From the NCBI RefSeq assembly GCF_014642405.1, contig NZ_BMIN01000019.1, positions 24,520-88,519 of the forward strand: a stretch of 64,000 bases of DNA, given 5' to 3'. This document shows, in pieces, positions 34,532 through 44,193 of this stretch (positions within the stretch are counted from its first letter, which is position 1; every line of letters begins with the position of its first letter). The position numbers and the translations under genes are program-made. Origin of the DNA: Pontibacillus salipaludis. GTDB taxonomy: Bacteria > Bacillota > Bacilli > Bacillales > BH030062. Below the pieces are notes generated by a model. The model was not told where the DNA came from. It made no database searches and saw only the letters and a list, made by a program, of their open reading frames with translations.

Positions 34532-35584
34532 ATGTTAAAACGATTGAATAGTGTTCGATATGCTTTTATTCGCTCTCATTTTTATGGCATGTTTTTAACG
34601 GTGCTCATTTTAATGTCAGTTTTATTAGGTCTTTATGTGCTAAGAGAACCTAGTTGGCTAAGTCAGGGCGCCATTTTTTTCTTTGTTGGGTTGTTTATTG
34701 TAGTATCAGGACTCGTTTCCATTTATGTGGGGTTTCAGTCGAGCGGTGGCATTAAGGAAAATCTTGATGGGATGACAACCATGATCCGTGCATTAGCTCA
34801 AGGAAGCTACACTGCCAAGATTTATTTGAATACGGATGACGAATTTGAACATATCGCAGAAGAATTAAATGAGTTAGCAGGAAAATTGCAAAGCCAAGTA
34901 AAATCACTTCAGCGAATGGCAGATGAGAAATCAGAATTTGCCAAGACCGCTCATAAGGCAGCTACGATTGAAGAAAGACAACGTTTAGCACGTGACCTTC
35001 ATGATGCAGTTAGTCAACAGTTATTTGCGTTAACTATGATGGCACAAGCTACCGAGCGTTTATTTGATCAGGATCCTGAACGAGCAAAAGCACAACTTGG
35101 GGAGATTACCACTATGTCACTTCAGGCTCAAACAGAAATGAGAGCCTTGCTTTTACATTTAAGGCCTGTTCATTTGTCTGGTGAGTCATTACATGAAGGG
35201 ATCAGAACGCTCATTCATGAGTTGAAAGAGAAATGTCAAATCGAGTTTTCTGTCGAGCTAGATGACACCATCGACTTATCTGATGGGGCAGAGGAGCACC
35301 TGTTCCGTATTGTACAAGAGGCCTTATCAAACATTTTACGTCATGCTGAAGCGTCCGATGTTCACATTTCGTTAAAGGGCATGAGTGACCAAGTATTTTT
35401 ACATATTCGTGATAACGGGAAAGGGTTCCATGTAAACCAAGATAAGAAAACCTCATATGGCTTGAAAACCATGCAGGAACGAACAGATGAGATTGGCGGT
35501 ACATTCGCACTTCGTTCTAAGCCAGGAGAAGGGACTTACATTGATATAAGAATTCCAATTCAGGAGGCGGTTGTGGATGAGTGA
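34532..35584 (+). CDS. liaS: LiaS/VraS-type sensor histidine kinase
   Basis: A 350-residue kinase. Two membrane segments (about residues 18-36 and 48-65) enclose a very short outside loop, followed by a HAMP-like linker and the HisKA_3 motif RQRLARDLHDAVSQQL with phospho-accepting His157, then the ATPase domain (DNGKGF, GEGTYI). The minimal sensor loop is typical of intramembrane-sensing kinases such as LiaS and VraS. ATG at 34532 is chosen among GTG, ATG and ATG starts by spacing to AGGTGATG. It overlaps liaR. Confidence 0.87.
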   Translation: MLKRLNSVRYAFIRSHFYGMFLTVLILMSVLLGLYVLREPSWLSQGAIFFFVGLFIVVSGLVSIYVGFQSSGGIKENLDGMTTMIRALAQGSYTAKIYLNTDDEFEHIAEELNELAGKLQSQVKSLQRMADEKSEFAKTAHKAATIEERQRLARDLHDAVSQQLFALTMMAQATERLFDQDPERAKAQLGEITTMSLQAQTEMRALLLHLRPVHLSGESLHEGIRTLIHELKEKCQIEFSVELDDTIDLSDGAEEHLFRIVQEALSNILRHAEASDVHISLKGMSDQVFLHIRDNGKGFHVNQDKKTSYGLKTMQERTDEIGGTFALRSKPGEGTYIDIRIPIQEAVVDE

Positions 35585-36227
35585 GACGATCAGATTGGTG
35601 GTTGTAGATGACCATGATGTGGTTCGTAAAGGCGTGATTGCCTATTTAATGACAGAGCCGACATTTGATATTGTTGGAGAAGCGTCCAGTGGAAATGAAG
35701 GTGCGAAACTAGCTCTGAAAGAAAGACCAGATGTCGTGCTGATGGACCTTATGATGGAAAACGGGGATGGCATTGAAGCTACAAAGCAGATCATGGCCGA
35801 ACACCCTGATTGTAAAATTATTATTCTCACGAGCTATTATGATGATGAGAAAGTGTTCCCGGCACTTGAAGCAGGAGCATTCAGCTATATGTTGAAAACA
35901 TCTTCAGCAGATGAGATTGCTTCGGCGATTAAAAAGGCTGCAAAAGGTGAGACACACATTGAACCTAAAGTAGCGAACAAAATGATGACACGCTTTCGTT
36001 CTAAAGAAAAGAAGCTCCATGATGACCTGACTGGTCGGGAGTTAGAAGTGTTAATGTGTATTGGTGATGGATTAACGAACCAAGAAATTAGCGAAAAGCT
36101 ATTCATTGGAATTAAAACGGTTAAGACACATGTAAGTAATGTCTTAAGTAAGTTAGCTGTGCAGGACCGTACCCAAGCGGCCGTTTATGCACATAAGAAC
36201 GGTCTGATTCGCTCATCTAATGAGTAG
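35577..36227 (+). CDS. liaR: LiaR/VraR-type response regulator
   Basis: A 216-residue NarL/LuxR-type regulator. The receiver domain has DDHD (11-14), phosphorylated Asp57 (VLMDLMM) and Lys in SYMLKTSSA; the LuxR helix-turn-helix is LTNQEISEKLFIGIKTVKTH. It responds to LiaS. ATG at 35577 follows CAGGAGGCGG; the TTG at 35571 is less likely. No liaIH target operon is present upstream. Confidence 0.9.
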   Translation: MSETIRLVVVDDHDVVRKGVIAYLMTEPTFDIVGEASSGNEGAKLALKERPDVVLMDLMMENGDGIEATKQIMAEHPDCKIIILTSYYDDEKVFPALEAGAFSYMLKTSSADEIASAIKKAAKGETHIEPKVANKMMTRFRSKEKKLHDDLTGRELEVLMCIGDGLTNQEISEKLFIGIKTVKTHVSNVLSKLAVQDRTQAAVYAHKNGLIRSSNE

Positions 36228-36252
36228 TAGGGTTATAAAGGTTGAGTTAGCA

Positions 36253-36293
36253 ATCGAGTATGAAATCGTAGCGATTTTATACTCGATTTTTTA
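36253..36293 (+). terminator. Terminator of the liaFSR-like operon
   Basis: ATCGAGTAT / ATACTCGAT outer stem and AAATCG / CGATTT inner stem with a T-run. Similar in sequence to the terminator at 51650. Confidence 0.88.
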
Positions 36294-36418
36294 GTGGAAA
36301 GAAGAAATGATGAACGGGTATGGTAAGTGGTAGAACGACCTTCCTCTCTTTTTTACTAGAATCCGTGATTCACCTTTATTATACTGAAGGAAGAATGTTT
36401 TGAATTGGGGATGTTTTG

Positions 36419-36838
36419 ATGATGAGTGAACGTGTGCAGAAGGCTCTCTTTTTTACCTGGTTAACGTCCGTTTTAGCGACGTTTGGGAGTCTGTTTTTTT
36501 CAGAAGTAATGGACTTTATTCCTTGTGAAAAGTGTTGGTACCAACGGATTTTGATGTATCCACTTGTGATACTGTATGGAATTGCCTTGGCTCGTAAGGA
36601 TCTTAGATATGGAGCAGCTGGACTTTTTATGAGTGGGTTAGGTGTATTAGTAGCAGCCTATCACTATGGAATGCAGAAGCTACCATTTTTAAAGGAAGCA
36701 GGGGATGGATGTAGCGTTGTTTCTTGTGGAAGTACGTATATTAACTGGGGAGGATTTATTACAATCCCTCTACTATCCTTCACAGCTTTCACGATTATAT
36801 TTGTATGCCATCTATGGATGGTTCGCACCAATAAATAA
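36419..36838 (+). CDS. bdbC: BdbC/DsbB-like thiol-disulfide oxidoreductase
   Basis: A 139-residue membrane protein with four hydrophobic helices and two redox pairs: C36-E-K-C39 and C98-x4-C103, the DsbB arrangement. It oxidises its partner thioredoxin-like protein (BdbD) and passes electrons to quinone. No bdbD gene is adjacent. Length agrees with B. subtilis BdbC (138). In B. subtilis BdbDC is needed for competence; comK is in this window. Confidence 0.88.
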   Translation: MMSERVQKALFFTWLTSVLATFGSLFFSEVMDFIPCEKCWYQRILMYPLVILYGIALARKDLRYGAAGLFMSGLGVLVAAYHYGMQKLPFLKEAGDGCSVVSCGSTYINWGGFITIPLLSFTAFTIIFVCHLWMVRTNK

Positions 36839-36882
36839 AATGGCCCTGTGCTTTTTTCAAGCACGGGCCATTTTATTTTTAG
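36836..36882. terminator. Bidirectional terminator between bdbC and the ABC permease gene
   Basis: Stem AAAATGGCCCTGTGC / GCACGGGCCATTTT (one mismatch) around TTTTTTCAA, flanked by A and T tracts. Confidence 0.88.
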
Positions 36883-36888
36883 GTTTCA

Positions 36889-37587
36889 TTATTTTTTGTG
36901 AAAGTCATAGTGTGCCTCGAGACGCTCTTGGAAGGAGGCAATAATAATACAAATAGGCCAGTAGATAAACGCTACTAAAAGGTAGAGTGTCATAGCGTCA
37001 CCTGTTCGACCGATTACGGTTTGAGCGCGCTGAATCATTTCAGGTACAGAAATAACTGCCGCTAGAGAAGTCGCTTTTACCAGGTCAAGCATCACGTTTG
37101 TTAGGGGTGGGAGAGCAATGCGTGTCGCTTGTGGAATGATGACGTGGCGAACCGTCTGCCAATAACTAAACCCTAGCGCTCTTGATGCTTCCCATTGTCC
37201 TGTTGAAACACTTTTTAGTGAAGCTCGAATAATCTCGGCGTTGTAAGCCGCGCTGTTTAAACCAAATCCTATAACAGCTGCTGTTACAGCGGATAACGTA
37301 AGTCCGATAAACGGTAATCCAAAATAAAGCAGGAAGAGGAAAACGAGAATAGGTGTCCCTCTCATAAAGGAAATGTATAAACGGGATGGCCAACGTAAAT
37401 AGATCGCCGTTGAGGATCGGCCTAAGGCTAGAAAGAAACCTAGCAATAAACCAATTGCCATCCCAGCGAGTGAGATGGCAAGGGTATAAGGCAGTCCCTC
37501 TAAAACAGTAGGTAAGCTCTCCCATGCAAGGCGCGGGTTAAAGAGCTTATCGTATTCAATGTCTTGGAATAGTGTAGGACTGATCAT
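36889..37587 (-). CDS. Polar amino-acid ABC transporter permease (TcyB-like)
   Basis: A 232-residue permease (TcyB has 234) with about five membrane segments and the coupling motif SRALGFSYWQTVRHVIIPQ (about residues 135-153) that contacts the ATPase. It lies 15 bp after the binding-protein gene, so they form an operon. There is no ATPase gene after it; a terminator and bdbC follow. A cystine role is suggested only by resemblance to TcyAB. Confidence 0.85.
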   Translation of the reverse strand: MISPTLFQDIEYDKLFNPRLAWESLPTVLEGLPYTLAISLAGMAIGLLLGFFLALGRSSTAIYLRWPSRLYISFMRGTPILVFLFLLYFGLPFIGLTLSAVTAAVIGFGLNSAAYNAEIIRASLKSVSTGQWEASRALGFSYWQTVRHVIIPQATRIALPPLTNVMLDLVKATSLAAVISVPEMIQRAQTVIGRTGDAMTLYLLVAFIYWPICIIIASFQERLEAHYDFHKK

Positions 37588-37602
37588 AGAGTATCAACGC
37601 CT

Positions 37603-38460
37603 TTAGGATTCTATGCCTTCGATTTCGGTAATTTCACCTTCAGGTTGCTTCGATGCATCTTCGCCAAGGAAGAACTTCTTCGACAGCTCAGTTAATGTGC
37701 CGTCTTCTTGTAACTCTTTTAGTGCTTCATTCATTTTCTTCTGAAGTTCACTGTCTTCTTGTTCAAGAAGAATAGCTTGCTTCGTAGGATGCACCTTAAT
37801 GTCTGGGTGAAGAACTAGGTCAAACTGAGGAAAGGCATTTATCCCGAGTTTGGATAAGTAATAGTCGTTAATGATGACATCTGTACGGCCGTTGTCAACA
37901 TCACGAAGGTACACATCGTTTGTAGCGTTATCATACGTAATAACTTCAGCATCGTAATGACGAGCGATGTCACTAAATACAGATGTAGCAGCACCACCGG
38001 CTTTCTTTCCTTCAAGATCGTCAAGTGTTTCAATGCCACTTAGACCGTCTTCACGGACCACCAATGTTGTATATGAGTATTTGTAAGGGGTAGTAAACGC
38101 ATATTTTTCTTTGCGTTTATCCGTTACTTCTATGTCGTTAATCGCTGCATCGATGCGGCCACTGTTCATAGCAGCAAATAGAGCGTCAAATCCCATCTCT
38201 TGAAACTTCACATCAACGCCAAGTTTTTCTCCAATCGCACGCATAACTTCGACGTCATAACCTGATAGTTTATCAGAATCTTTAGGGTAATAAGAGGTTG
38301 CTACAAGGGTCCCCGATGTCCCGACTACAATCTCTCCTTCTTCTTGAACTTTATCCCATGTAGTCGTTTCTTTTGCCTGGTCATCGCCATCGGTTGAACC
38401 ACAAGCGGCTAAGATGAAAACAAAAGCTAAACTTACTACAAACATAAGTTGTTTTTTCAT
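37603..38460 (-). CDS. Amino-acid-binding lipoprotein (TcyA/FliY-like, probably cystine)
   Basis: A 285-residue substrate-binding protein of family 3. The signal ends in lipobox ILAAC (Cys20). The mature domain shows GYDVEVMRAIGEKLGVDVKF and AAINDIEVTDKRKEKYAFT, standard for polar amino-acid receptors. Cystine-type receptors share this layout, but the ligand is inferred. It starts ATG after GAAGGGAACGTGCAACT. Confidence 0.85.
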   Translation of the reverse strand: MKKQLMFVVSLAFVFILAACGSTDGDDQAKETTTWDKVQEEGEIVVGTSGTLVATSYYPKDSDKLSGYDVEVMRAIGEKLGVDVKFQEMGFDALFAAMNSGRIDAAINDIEVTDKRKEKYAFTTPYKYSYTTLVVREDGLSGIETLDDLEGKKAGGAATSVFSDIARHYDAEVITYDNATNDVYLRDVDNGRTDVIINDYYLSKLGINAFPQFDLVLHPDIKVHPTKQAILLEQEDSELQKKMNEALKELQEDGTLTELSKKFFLGEDASKQPEGEITEIEGIES

Positions 38461-38587
38461 AGTTGCACGTTCCCTTCATGTTGATATGATATAAAAACCT
38501 ATCTAACTATAACAACATACTCTCTCAATTTCAAAAGAAAGAAATTTACAATTCTCACAAATCCCTCACCATTGCTATACAAGAGTA

Positions 38588-38680
38588 AAGCGTGCCAGAC
38601 ACGCGTTAGTCTTATACAGCACGAAAGGGTGCCAGGCACGCTTTCATGCTGTGAAGCATTAATGGGTGTCTGGCACGCTT
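38588..38680. repeat. Nested TGGCACGC inverted repeats
   Basis: AAGCGTGCCAGACAC (38588-38602) and GTGTCTGGCACGCTT (38666-38680) form a perfect 15-bp inverted repeat. Inside lies a second near-palindrome, GGGTGCCAGGCACGC (about 38627-38641). All share the core word of the palindrome at 2891-2927. Confidence 0.75.
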
Positions 38681-38715
38681 CTTCGCTTTAGAGTGGGAAA
38701 GTGTTTTGGCATTAA

Positions 38716-38742
38716 GAAAAGCCAGCTTTTTGCTGGCTTAGT
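38716..38742 (-). terminator. Terminator of hmoB
   Basis: Stem AAGCCAGC / GCTGGCTT around AAAAA, with T-run on the minus strand. Confidence 0.85.
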
Positions 38743-38748
38743 GTATGT

Positions 38749-39243
38749 TTAGTCTGGTTTTGTCATATGATATTTCGTTAAGTAGGCTGGTCCTGCTGAG
38801 AAGGATGGTTTCTCTTTACTTTGAGGGCCGGAATTTTTGTGAGCCTTTTGGAAGGCTTGGGAATTCTTCCAGTCTTCAAAGCTTGATTCATCTTTCCACT
38901 GAGTGAAGACAACGTAGGTATTGCCTTCTTCTGGACGTAAGATTCTGATCGCCTGAAATCCAGGTGAATCTTCAATTGCGCCTGCACGGTTTTTGAAGCG
39001 ATCTTCAAAAAGTGGGCGCCCTTCATCTGTTACAGGGATGTTGTTCATGACAACAAATCCTTCTTCTTGAAGATCTCCTTGGTGATCAACCGTTTCATAA
39101 GAGCGTGGCTCTTGGAAGATGTTTTCTCCTTCTGTATAAGCAAGGGCAGAACTTTCACCCTGCATAAGAAAGATCTTTTGATCGTGCTTTTCAGTTAAAG
39201 AAGCCAGGTAATCATAGGTGCCAAGTGTCATATATACATTCAT
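38749..39243 (-). CDS. hmoB: Heme-degrading monooxygenase HmoB (YhgC)
   Basis: A 164-residue protein (B. subtilis HmoB 166). The C-terminal ABM-type domain has VFTQWKDESSFEDWKNSQAF (about residues 112-131) and a following KAHKNS with the heme-ligand His. The start ATG follows GAAAGGAG. It is divergent from pbpF and close to hemEHY, the same order as in B. subtilis. It opens the heme ring to release iron. Confidence 0.88.
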   Translation of the reverse strand: MNVYMTLGTYDYLASLTEKHDQKIFLMQGESSALAYTEGENIFQEPRSYETVDHQGDLQEEGFVVMNNIPVTDEGRPLFEDRFKNRAGAIEDSPGFQAIRILRPEEGNTYVVFTQWKDESSFEDWKNSQAFQKAHKNSGPQSKEKPSFSAGPAYLTKYHMTKPD

Positions 39244-39393
39244 GAAAACGTCTCCTTTCTATTAAGTTTAGTGTAGCAACGAAAGAATTTAAAAAGCAAG
39301 CAAGAAGGAAGCCTTTTTCTAAAACTTTGTGTTAGCGTATAATATTGGTAAGTATTCAAGCACTCCAATGTACAATAGGACGAGGTGAACGTT

Positions 39394-41556
39394 ATGAATT
39401 GGAGAGAAATAAAAATCCCCGACTGGGTAAAGAGGTGGCGCTGGCTCATCATTGTTGTAGCAAGCATGGTGGTACTAGCTTTCGCTGGTTACTTTACTCT
39501 ATTAATTGGTGGGAAGAGGATCGTAGATGAGCGTCTGCTTGTGCTAGATGAAGCATCTGTGATCGAAACAAGAAACGGTGATGAATTAACAAAATTATAT
39601 AAAGAGAATCGAACAGTTGTCCCGATTGGGGATATACCAGATCATGTGGAGAATGCTTTTATTGCGATTGAAGACGGACGTTTCTATGAACATGCGGGTG
39701 TTGATGTTATAGCAACGGCTAGGGCTTTATACCGTGATTTAATTGCAATGGAAAAGGTGGAAGGCGGGAGTACGATTACCCAGCAGCTCTCGAAAAACTT
39801 ATTCTTAACCCATGACAAGACGTGGACACGAAAGATCAAAGAAGTGATGGCATCCTTGTACTTAGAACGAAACGTGCCGAAGAAGAAAATTCTCGAATAC
39901 TACTTAAACACGATCTATTTTGGAAACGGATTATATGGTATTGAATCTGCTTCTCAATACTTCTTTAGTAAACCTGTTTCAGACCTTTCGCTAACAGAAG
40001 GAGCGTTACTAGCAGCTTTGCCAAAAGGTCCGAATTACTATGATCCTATAGATCACCCAGAACGTGCGAAAGGTCGTCGCGATATCGTCATTAGCCGCAT
40101 GCTTGCCGAAGGTTTTGTAACATCAGAAGAAGCTGTGCAGTTACAGCGAAAGAACTTGGGCATCAATCATGGCAGTCCTGAAGAGAAGCCTTGGCTGAAT
40201 AGCTATCTAGATTATGTCGTAACAGAGGCTAAAGAACAACATGGACTTAGCGAAGATGAATTGTACCAGGGAGGCTATCGCATTGTTGTAAGCGTGGATG
40301 AAGACGTTCAACGGATCTCACACGAAGTGATGCAAATGGATCAGTACTTTCCTGGATCTGCTGAAGGAGTACAAGGAACCTTTCTATTAATGGATCAGGA
40401 AACAGGAGAGATTTTGGCCGCTCAAGGGGGGCGTAATAACGAGCGGGGAGACTTAAACCGTTTGTTAGAAAAACGGCAGCCTGGTTCTGTCATGAAGCCA
40501 CTGGCTGTATATGGACCTGCCCTAGATCTAGAACAGTACACGCCGTACTCCCTTTTGGTAGATCAAAAGCTGTCATACGGAGATTACACTCCTACTAATT
40601 ACGATGGTACGTATGATGACTATATCTCGATTTACAAGTCACTAATGTTATCTAAGAATGCTTCAGCAGTATGGCTGTTAAACGAGATTGGAATCGATTA
40701 CTCCAAGAATTATTTAGAAAAGCTAGGCATGGACCTTGAAGACAATGGGTTATCCATTGCGCTAGGTGGTCTTAAAAAAGGCGTGACACCGGTAGATCTG
40801 GTTCGATCTTACAGAACGTTTATTCACGACGGGGAAATGATAGAGCCTCATTCCATTGTAGAAATTTACGACAAGGACGGGGAATTGGTCCACAAGTATG
40901 AGCCAAAGCCTGAGCAAATCTTCAATCCTCAAACAGCTTGGTCCATTACAAGGATGCTAGAATCCGTAGTGACTGAAGGTACTGGACGAAGCGGTACGTA
41001 TGAGAAAGCTTTAGCTGGTAAAACCGGATCTACGCAGCACCCTTATGTGGATAAGAAAACAAAAGATGCCTGGTTTGTTGGTTTTACCCCTGAATATGTA
41101 GGTTCTGTATGGGTTGGCTATGATCAATCTGATGAGAAGCACTATTTAAATGATGGAAGTGCCTCCCCTACAAAAGTAATGAAAGAGGTACTAACTCGGG
41201 TCGATCAGGTAAAACAACTAGAAGATTCATTTACACAACCAGATGGAGTAGAAGACGTTCCACCACCGATCGATCTACCCGTCATAGATGACTTAGACGG
41301 AACCCTTTCATTTGGCTCCTTAACCCTTCTCCAAGCAGAACTGACATGGACACCAGCACAAGATGACCGTGTCGTCTATCGCATTTACAGAGAAGAGGAT
41401 GGACAAGACGAACGAATCGGTGAAGTAGAAGGAAAAGGTCGTTATACGATTAAACGACTAACGCTGTTCCATGACGAAACCTATTACATCGTTCCATATG
41501 ATCCACTAACTGATACAGAAGGATCACCTTCTAATCAAGTAAGAGTTGAATGGTAA
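39394..41556 (+). CDS. pbpF: Class A penicillin-binding protein PbpF
   Basis: A 720-residue bifunctional peptidoglycan synthase (B. subtilis PbpF 714). One membrane anchor lies at about residues 17-37. The GT51 glycosyltransferase domain includes EDGRFYEHAGVD and GGSTITQQLSKNLF; the transpeptidase has S365-V-M-K368, SKN (LSKNASAVW) and KTGS (about residue 543). The C-terminal 80 residues look like an Fn3-type module (YRIYREEDGQDERIGEVEG). ATG at 39394 follows GACGAGGTGA. In B. subtilis pbpF is active in forespores and precedes hemEHY, as here. Confidence 0.95.
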   Translation: MNWREIKIPDWVKRWRWLIIVVASMVVLAFAGYFTLLIGGKRIVDERLLVLDEASVIETRNGDELTKLYKENRTVVPIGDIPDHVENAFIAIEDGRFYEHAGVDVIATARALYRDLIAMEKVEGGSTITQQLSKNLFLTHDKTWTRKIKEVMASLYLERNVPKKKILEYYLNTIYFGNGLYGIESASQYFFSKPVSDLSLTEGALLAALPKGPNYYDPIDHPERAKGRRDIVISRMLAEGFVTSEEAVQLQRKNLGINHGSPEEKPWLNSYLDYVVTEAKEQHGLSEDELYQGGYRIVVSVDEDVQRISHEVMQMDQYFPGSAEGVQGTFLLMDQETGEILAAQGGRNNERGDLNRLLEKRQPGSVMKPLAVYGPALDLEQYTPYSLLVDQKLSYGDYTPTNYDGTYDDYISIYKSLMLSKNASAVWLLNEIGIDYSKNYLEKLGMDLEDNGLSIALGGLKKGVTPVDLVRSYRTFIHDGEMIEPHSIVEIYDKDGELVHKYEPKPEQIFNPQTAWSITRMLESVVTEGTGRSGTYEKALAGKTGSTQHPYVDKKTKDAWFVGFTPEYVGSVWVGYDQSDEKHYLNDGSASPTKVMKEVLTRVDQVKQLEDSFTQPDGVEDVPPPIDLPVIDDLDGTLSFGSLTLLQAELTWTPAQDDRVVYRIYREEDGQDERIGEVEGKGRYTIKRLTLFHDETYYIVPYDPLTDTEGSPSNQVRVEW

Positions 41557-41557
41557 T

Positions 41558-41938
41558 ATCAAAAGCGCAAGTCACCCGCCTAGCAACGTACAGACTGGAC
41601 TGAACCGGCGTGAGATCAAGGAAACACGAAGAGCGTAAGCGAATCGATGTTGACTGATCGATCAGAGGTGAGGGAAGTCTGCTAGTTGGTGGGTGACAGG
41701 AGCTAGCCGAATCAAAAGCGCAAGTCACCCGCCTAGCCACGTACAGACTGGACTGAACCGGCGTGAGATCAAGGAAACACGAAGAGCGTAAGCGAATCGA
41801 TGTTGACTGATCGATCAGAGGTGAGGGAAGTCTGCTAGTTGGTGGGTGACAGGAGCTAGCCGAATCAAAAGCGCAAGTCACCCGTTTAGCCACGTACAGA
41901 CTGGACTGAACCGTGAGATCAAGGAAACACGAAGAAAA
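41558..41938. repeat. 153-bp tandem repeat, about 2.5 copies
   Basis: The word ATCAAAAGCGCAAGTCACCC starts at 41558, 41711 and 41864, spacing exactly 153 bp. Copies 1 and 2 are nearly identical; copy 3 is truncated and carries small deletions. The unit contains TGATCGATCA and paired CTAGC words. The open frame over it on the minus strand persists only because 153 is divisible by three. Confidence 0.88.
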
Positions 41939-41939
41939 A

Positions 41940-41985
41940 GCTAGCCACATCAGGGCATTATTGCCTCTTGATGTGGCTTCTTTTA
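41940..41985 (+). terminator. Terminator downstream of the pbpF repeat
   Basis: Stem AGCCACATCA / TGATGTGGCT with T-rich tail. It ends transcription from pbpF through the repeat. Confidence 0.8.
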
Positions 41986-42179
41986 TGAAAACGTTCGACA
42001 ATATTTTTCATTTCGCATCAATGTTGTGTAAAATAGGAATAGGAAATAATTAAGTAATCGACAAAATCATGACAATCTGCTTCATAATCTATACATAAAA
42101 ACCGTCAATGGGTATATTGGTAGATAGACAATTGATCACTGTCGACGTGCAAATGATCAATGTGAAAGGTGAGAACGGT

Positions 42180-43217
42180 ATGACAAATTCATTTAATGAC
42201 ACGATTTTAAAAGCTTTCAGAGGCGAACAAACAGATCATGTACCTGTGTGGTATATGAGACAGGCGGGACGTTCCCAACCTGAATACAATAAATTGAAAG
42301 AGAAATACTCTTTATTTGAGATTACTCATCAACCAGAGTTATGCGCTTACGTGACCCGTTTACCAGTGGAAAACTATAACGTTGATGCGGCGGTTCTTTA
42401 TAAAGATATCATGTCACCTCTACCGGCGATTGGGGTGGATGTTGAAATTAAAAAAGGAATAGGTCCAGTGATTCATAACCCAATTCGTTCCTTGGCTGAC
42501 GTAGAGAAACTTGGTGAAATTGATCCACACTCCGACGTTCCTTACGTCTTAGATACCATTAAACTTCTAACAGAAGAGCAGCTAAACGTTCCGTTAATTG
42601 GCTTTAGTGGAGCGCCATTTACGCTAGCGAGCTATATGATTGAAGGTGGGCCATCTAAGAATTATCATAAGACAAAAGCGATGATGTACACAGATCCAAG
42701 AGCTTGGTTCTTATTAATGGACAAACTTGCTGATCTTGTGATTCGCTATGTGCGAGCCCAGATCCATTCAGGAGCTAAAGCTATCCAAATCTTTGATTCT
42801 TGGGTTGGGTCACTAAGTGTTCGAGACTATCGACAGTTTATTAAACCAGTAATGGAGCGGATCTTTTCAGAACTTCGCGAGGAGAACGTGCCACTCATTA
42901 TGCATGGTGTTGGAGCTACTCACCTTGCGAAAGATTGGAATGACCTTCCGCTAGATGTTGTGGGTCTTGATTGGCGTACAACTATAAATGAAGCTCGTGA
43001 TATGGGAATAAATAAATCGTTACAAGGGAATCTTGACCCGGCCCTATTGTTAGCCGATTGGGAGACGATAGAAGAACGCACAAAGGCTATACTAGACCAG
43101 GGGATGAGTCAGCCAGGTTTTGTGTTTAACCTTGGCCATGGTGTTTTCCCTGAGGTAAAACCTGAAACACTAAAGCGTTTGACGCAGTTTATTCACGATT
43201 ACTCTAAGAGATCGTAA
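42180..43217 (+). CDS. hemE: Uroporphyrinogen decarboxylase HemE
   Basis: A 345-residue enzyme (B. subtilis 353). It has the substrate-binding [16 protein letters not shown] (about residues 20-35) and [16 protein letters not shown]. It removes four carboxyl groups from uroporphyrinogen III to give coproporphyrinogen III in the cytoplasm. The start at 42180 follows AAAGGTGAGAACGGT; an in-frame upstream ATG at 42108 has no site. First gene of hemE-hemH-hemY, with short gaps (34 and 9 bp). Confidence 0.95.
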   Translation: MTNSFNDTILKAFRGEQTDHVPVWYMRQAGRSQPEYNKLKEKYSLFEITHQPELCAYVTRLPVENYNVDAAVLYKDIMSPLPAIGVDVEIKKGIGPVIHNPIRSLADVEKLGEIDPHSDVPYVLDTIKLLTEEQLNVPLIGFSGAPFTLASYMIEGGPSKNYHKTKAMMYTDPRAWFLLMDKLADLVIRYVRAQIHSGAKAIQIFDSWVGSLSVRDYRQFIKPVMERIFSELREENVPLIMHGVGATHLAKDWNDLPLDVVGLDWRTTINEARDMGINKSLQGNLDPALLLADWETIEERTKAILDQGMSQPGFVFNLGHGVFPEVKPETLKRLTQFIHDYSKRS

Positions 43218-43251
43218 GAGACAACAAACTTTTTAAAAGAGGTGTTAACGA

Positions 43252-44184
43252 ATGGCAAAGAAAACAATGGGACTTCTTGTAATGGCATATGGTACACCCT
43301 ATAAAGAAGACGATTTAGAACGTTATTACACGCATATTCGTCGTGGACGAACTCCTTCTCAGGACATGATCGACGAATTGCGCGAGCGCTATGAAGCCAT
43401 TGGAGGGATCTCTCCACTTGCTCGGATTACGCAAGAACAAGCAGACGCGTTAACAGCGAAGTTAAACGAAGTTCAAGATGACGTTGAATTCAAACTGTAT
43501 TTAGGTCTTAAGCACATTGATCCATTTATTGAAGACGCTGTGGAGCAAATGGCGAACGATGGAATTGAAGAAGCTGTATCGATTGTACTTGCTCCTCACT
43601 ATTCTACGTTTAGCGTGAAATCATATAACGGTCGTGCTCAGGAAGAAGCCGAAAAGCATGGCGTAACGAATATCACCTCTGTTGAGAGCTGGTACGACGA
43701 GGAAGGGTTTATCCAATACTGGACAGAGTCCCTCCGTAAAGTTTACGAAGAAATGACGGCAGAAGAACGTGAGAAAGCGGTCCTGATCGTTTCTGCACAC
43801 AGTCTGCCTGAGAAGATTATTCAAAACGGTGATCCATACCCGGACCAACTTAAGAAAACAGCTGATCTAATCGCAGGCCAACTACAAATTCAAGACTATG
43901 AAATTGGTTGGCAAAGTGAAGGAAACACACCTGACCCTTGGATTGGACCGGATGTACAAGACTTAACAAGAGACTTATATCACGAAAAAGGCTATCGCAC
44001 ATTTGTCTATGCTCCGGTTGGATTTGTATCTGATCACTTAGAGGTACTATATGACAACGATTATGAGTGTAAAGTGGTATGCGATGAGCTAGGAGCATCT
44101 TATTACCGTCCTGAAATGCCGAATACTCATCCATTATTTATTAGCACATTAGCGGAAGTCGTTTTAAAACAAGCTAAAAAGTAG
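43252..44184 (+). CDS. hemH: Coproporphyrin ferrochelatase HemH (CpfC)
   Basis: A 310-residue enzyme, the exact B. subtilis length. It begins with [20 protein letters not shown]; conserved SAHSLPEKI (about residues 182-190) has the metal-binding His, and [12 protein letters not shown] the Glu. In Gram-positive bacteria it inserts iron into coproporphyrin III. Start follows AAAGAGGTGTTAACG. Confidence 0.95.
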   Translation: MAKKTMGLLVMAYGTPYKEDDLERYYTHIRRGRTPSQDMIDELRERYEAIGGISPLARITQEQADALTAKLNEVQDDVEFKLYLGLKHIDPFIEDAVEQMANDGIEEAVSIVLAPHYSTFSVKSYNGRAQEEAEKHGVTNITSVESWYDEEGFIQYWTESLRKVYEEMTAEEREKAVLIVSAHSLPEKIIQNGDPYPDQLKKTADLIAGQLQIQDYEIGWQSEGNTPDPWIGPDVQDLTRDLYHEKGYRTFVYAPVGFVSDHLEVLYDNDYECKVVCDELGASYYRPEMPNTHPLFISTLAEVVLKQAKK

Positions 44185-44193
44185 GGGATAGCG

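Noticed and set aside
41531..42001. Minus-strand frame of 156 codons with a 51-residue repeat
   Set aside because: It lies entirely on the 153-bp DNA repeat and stays open only because the period is divisible by three; no ribosome binding site and no known fold.
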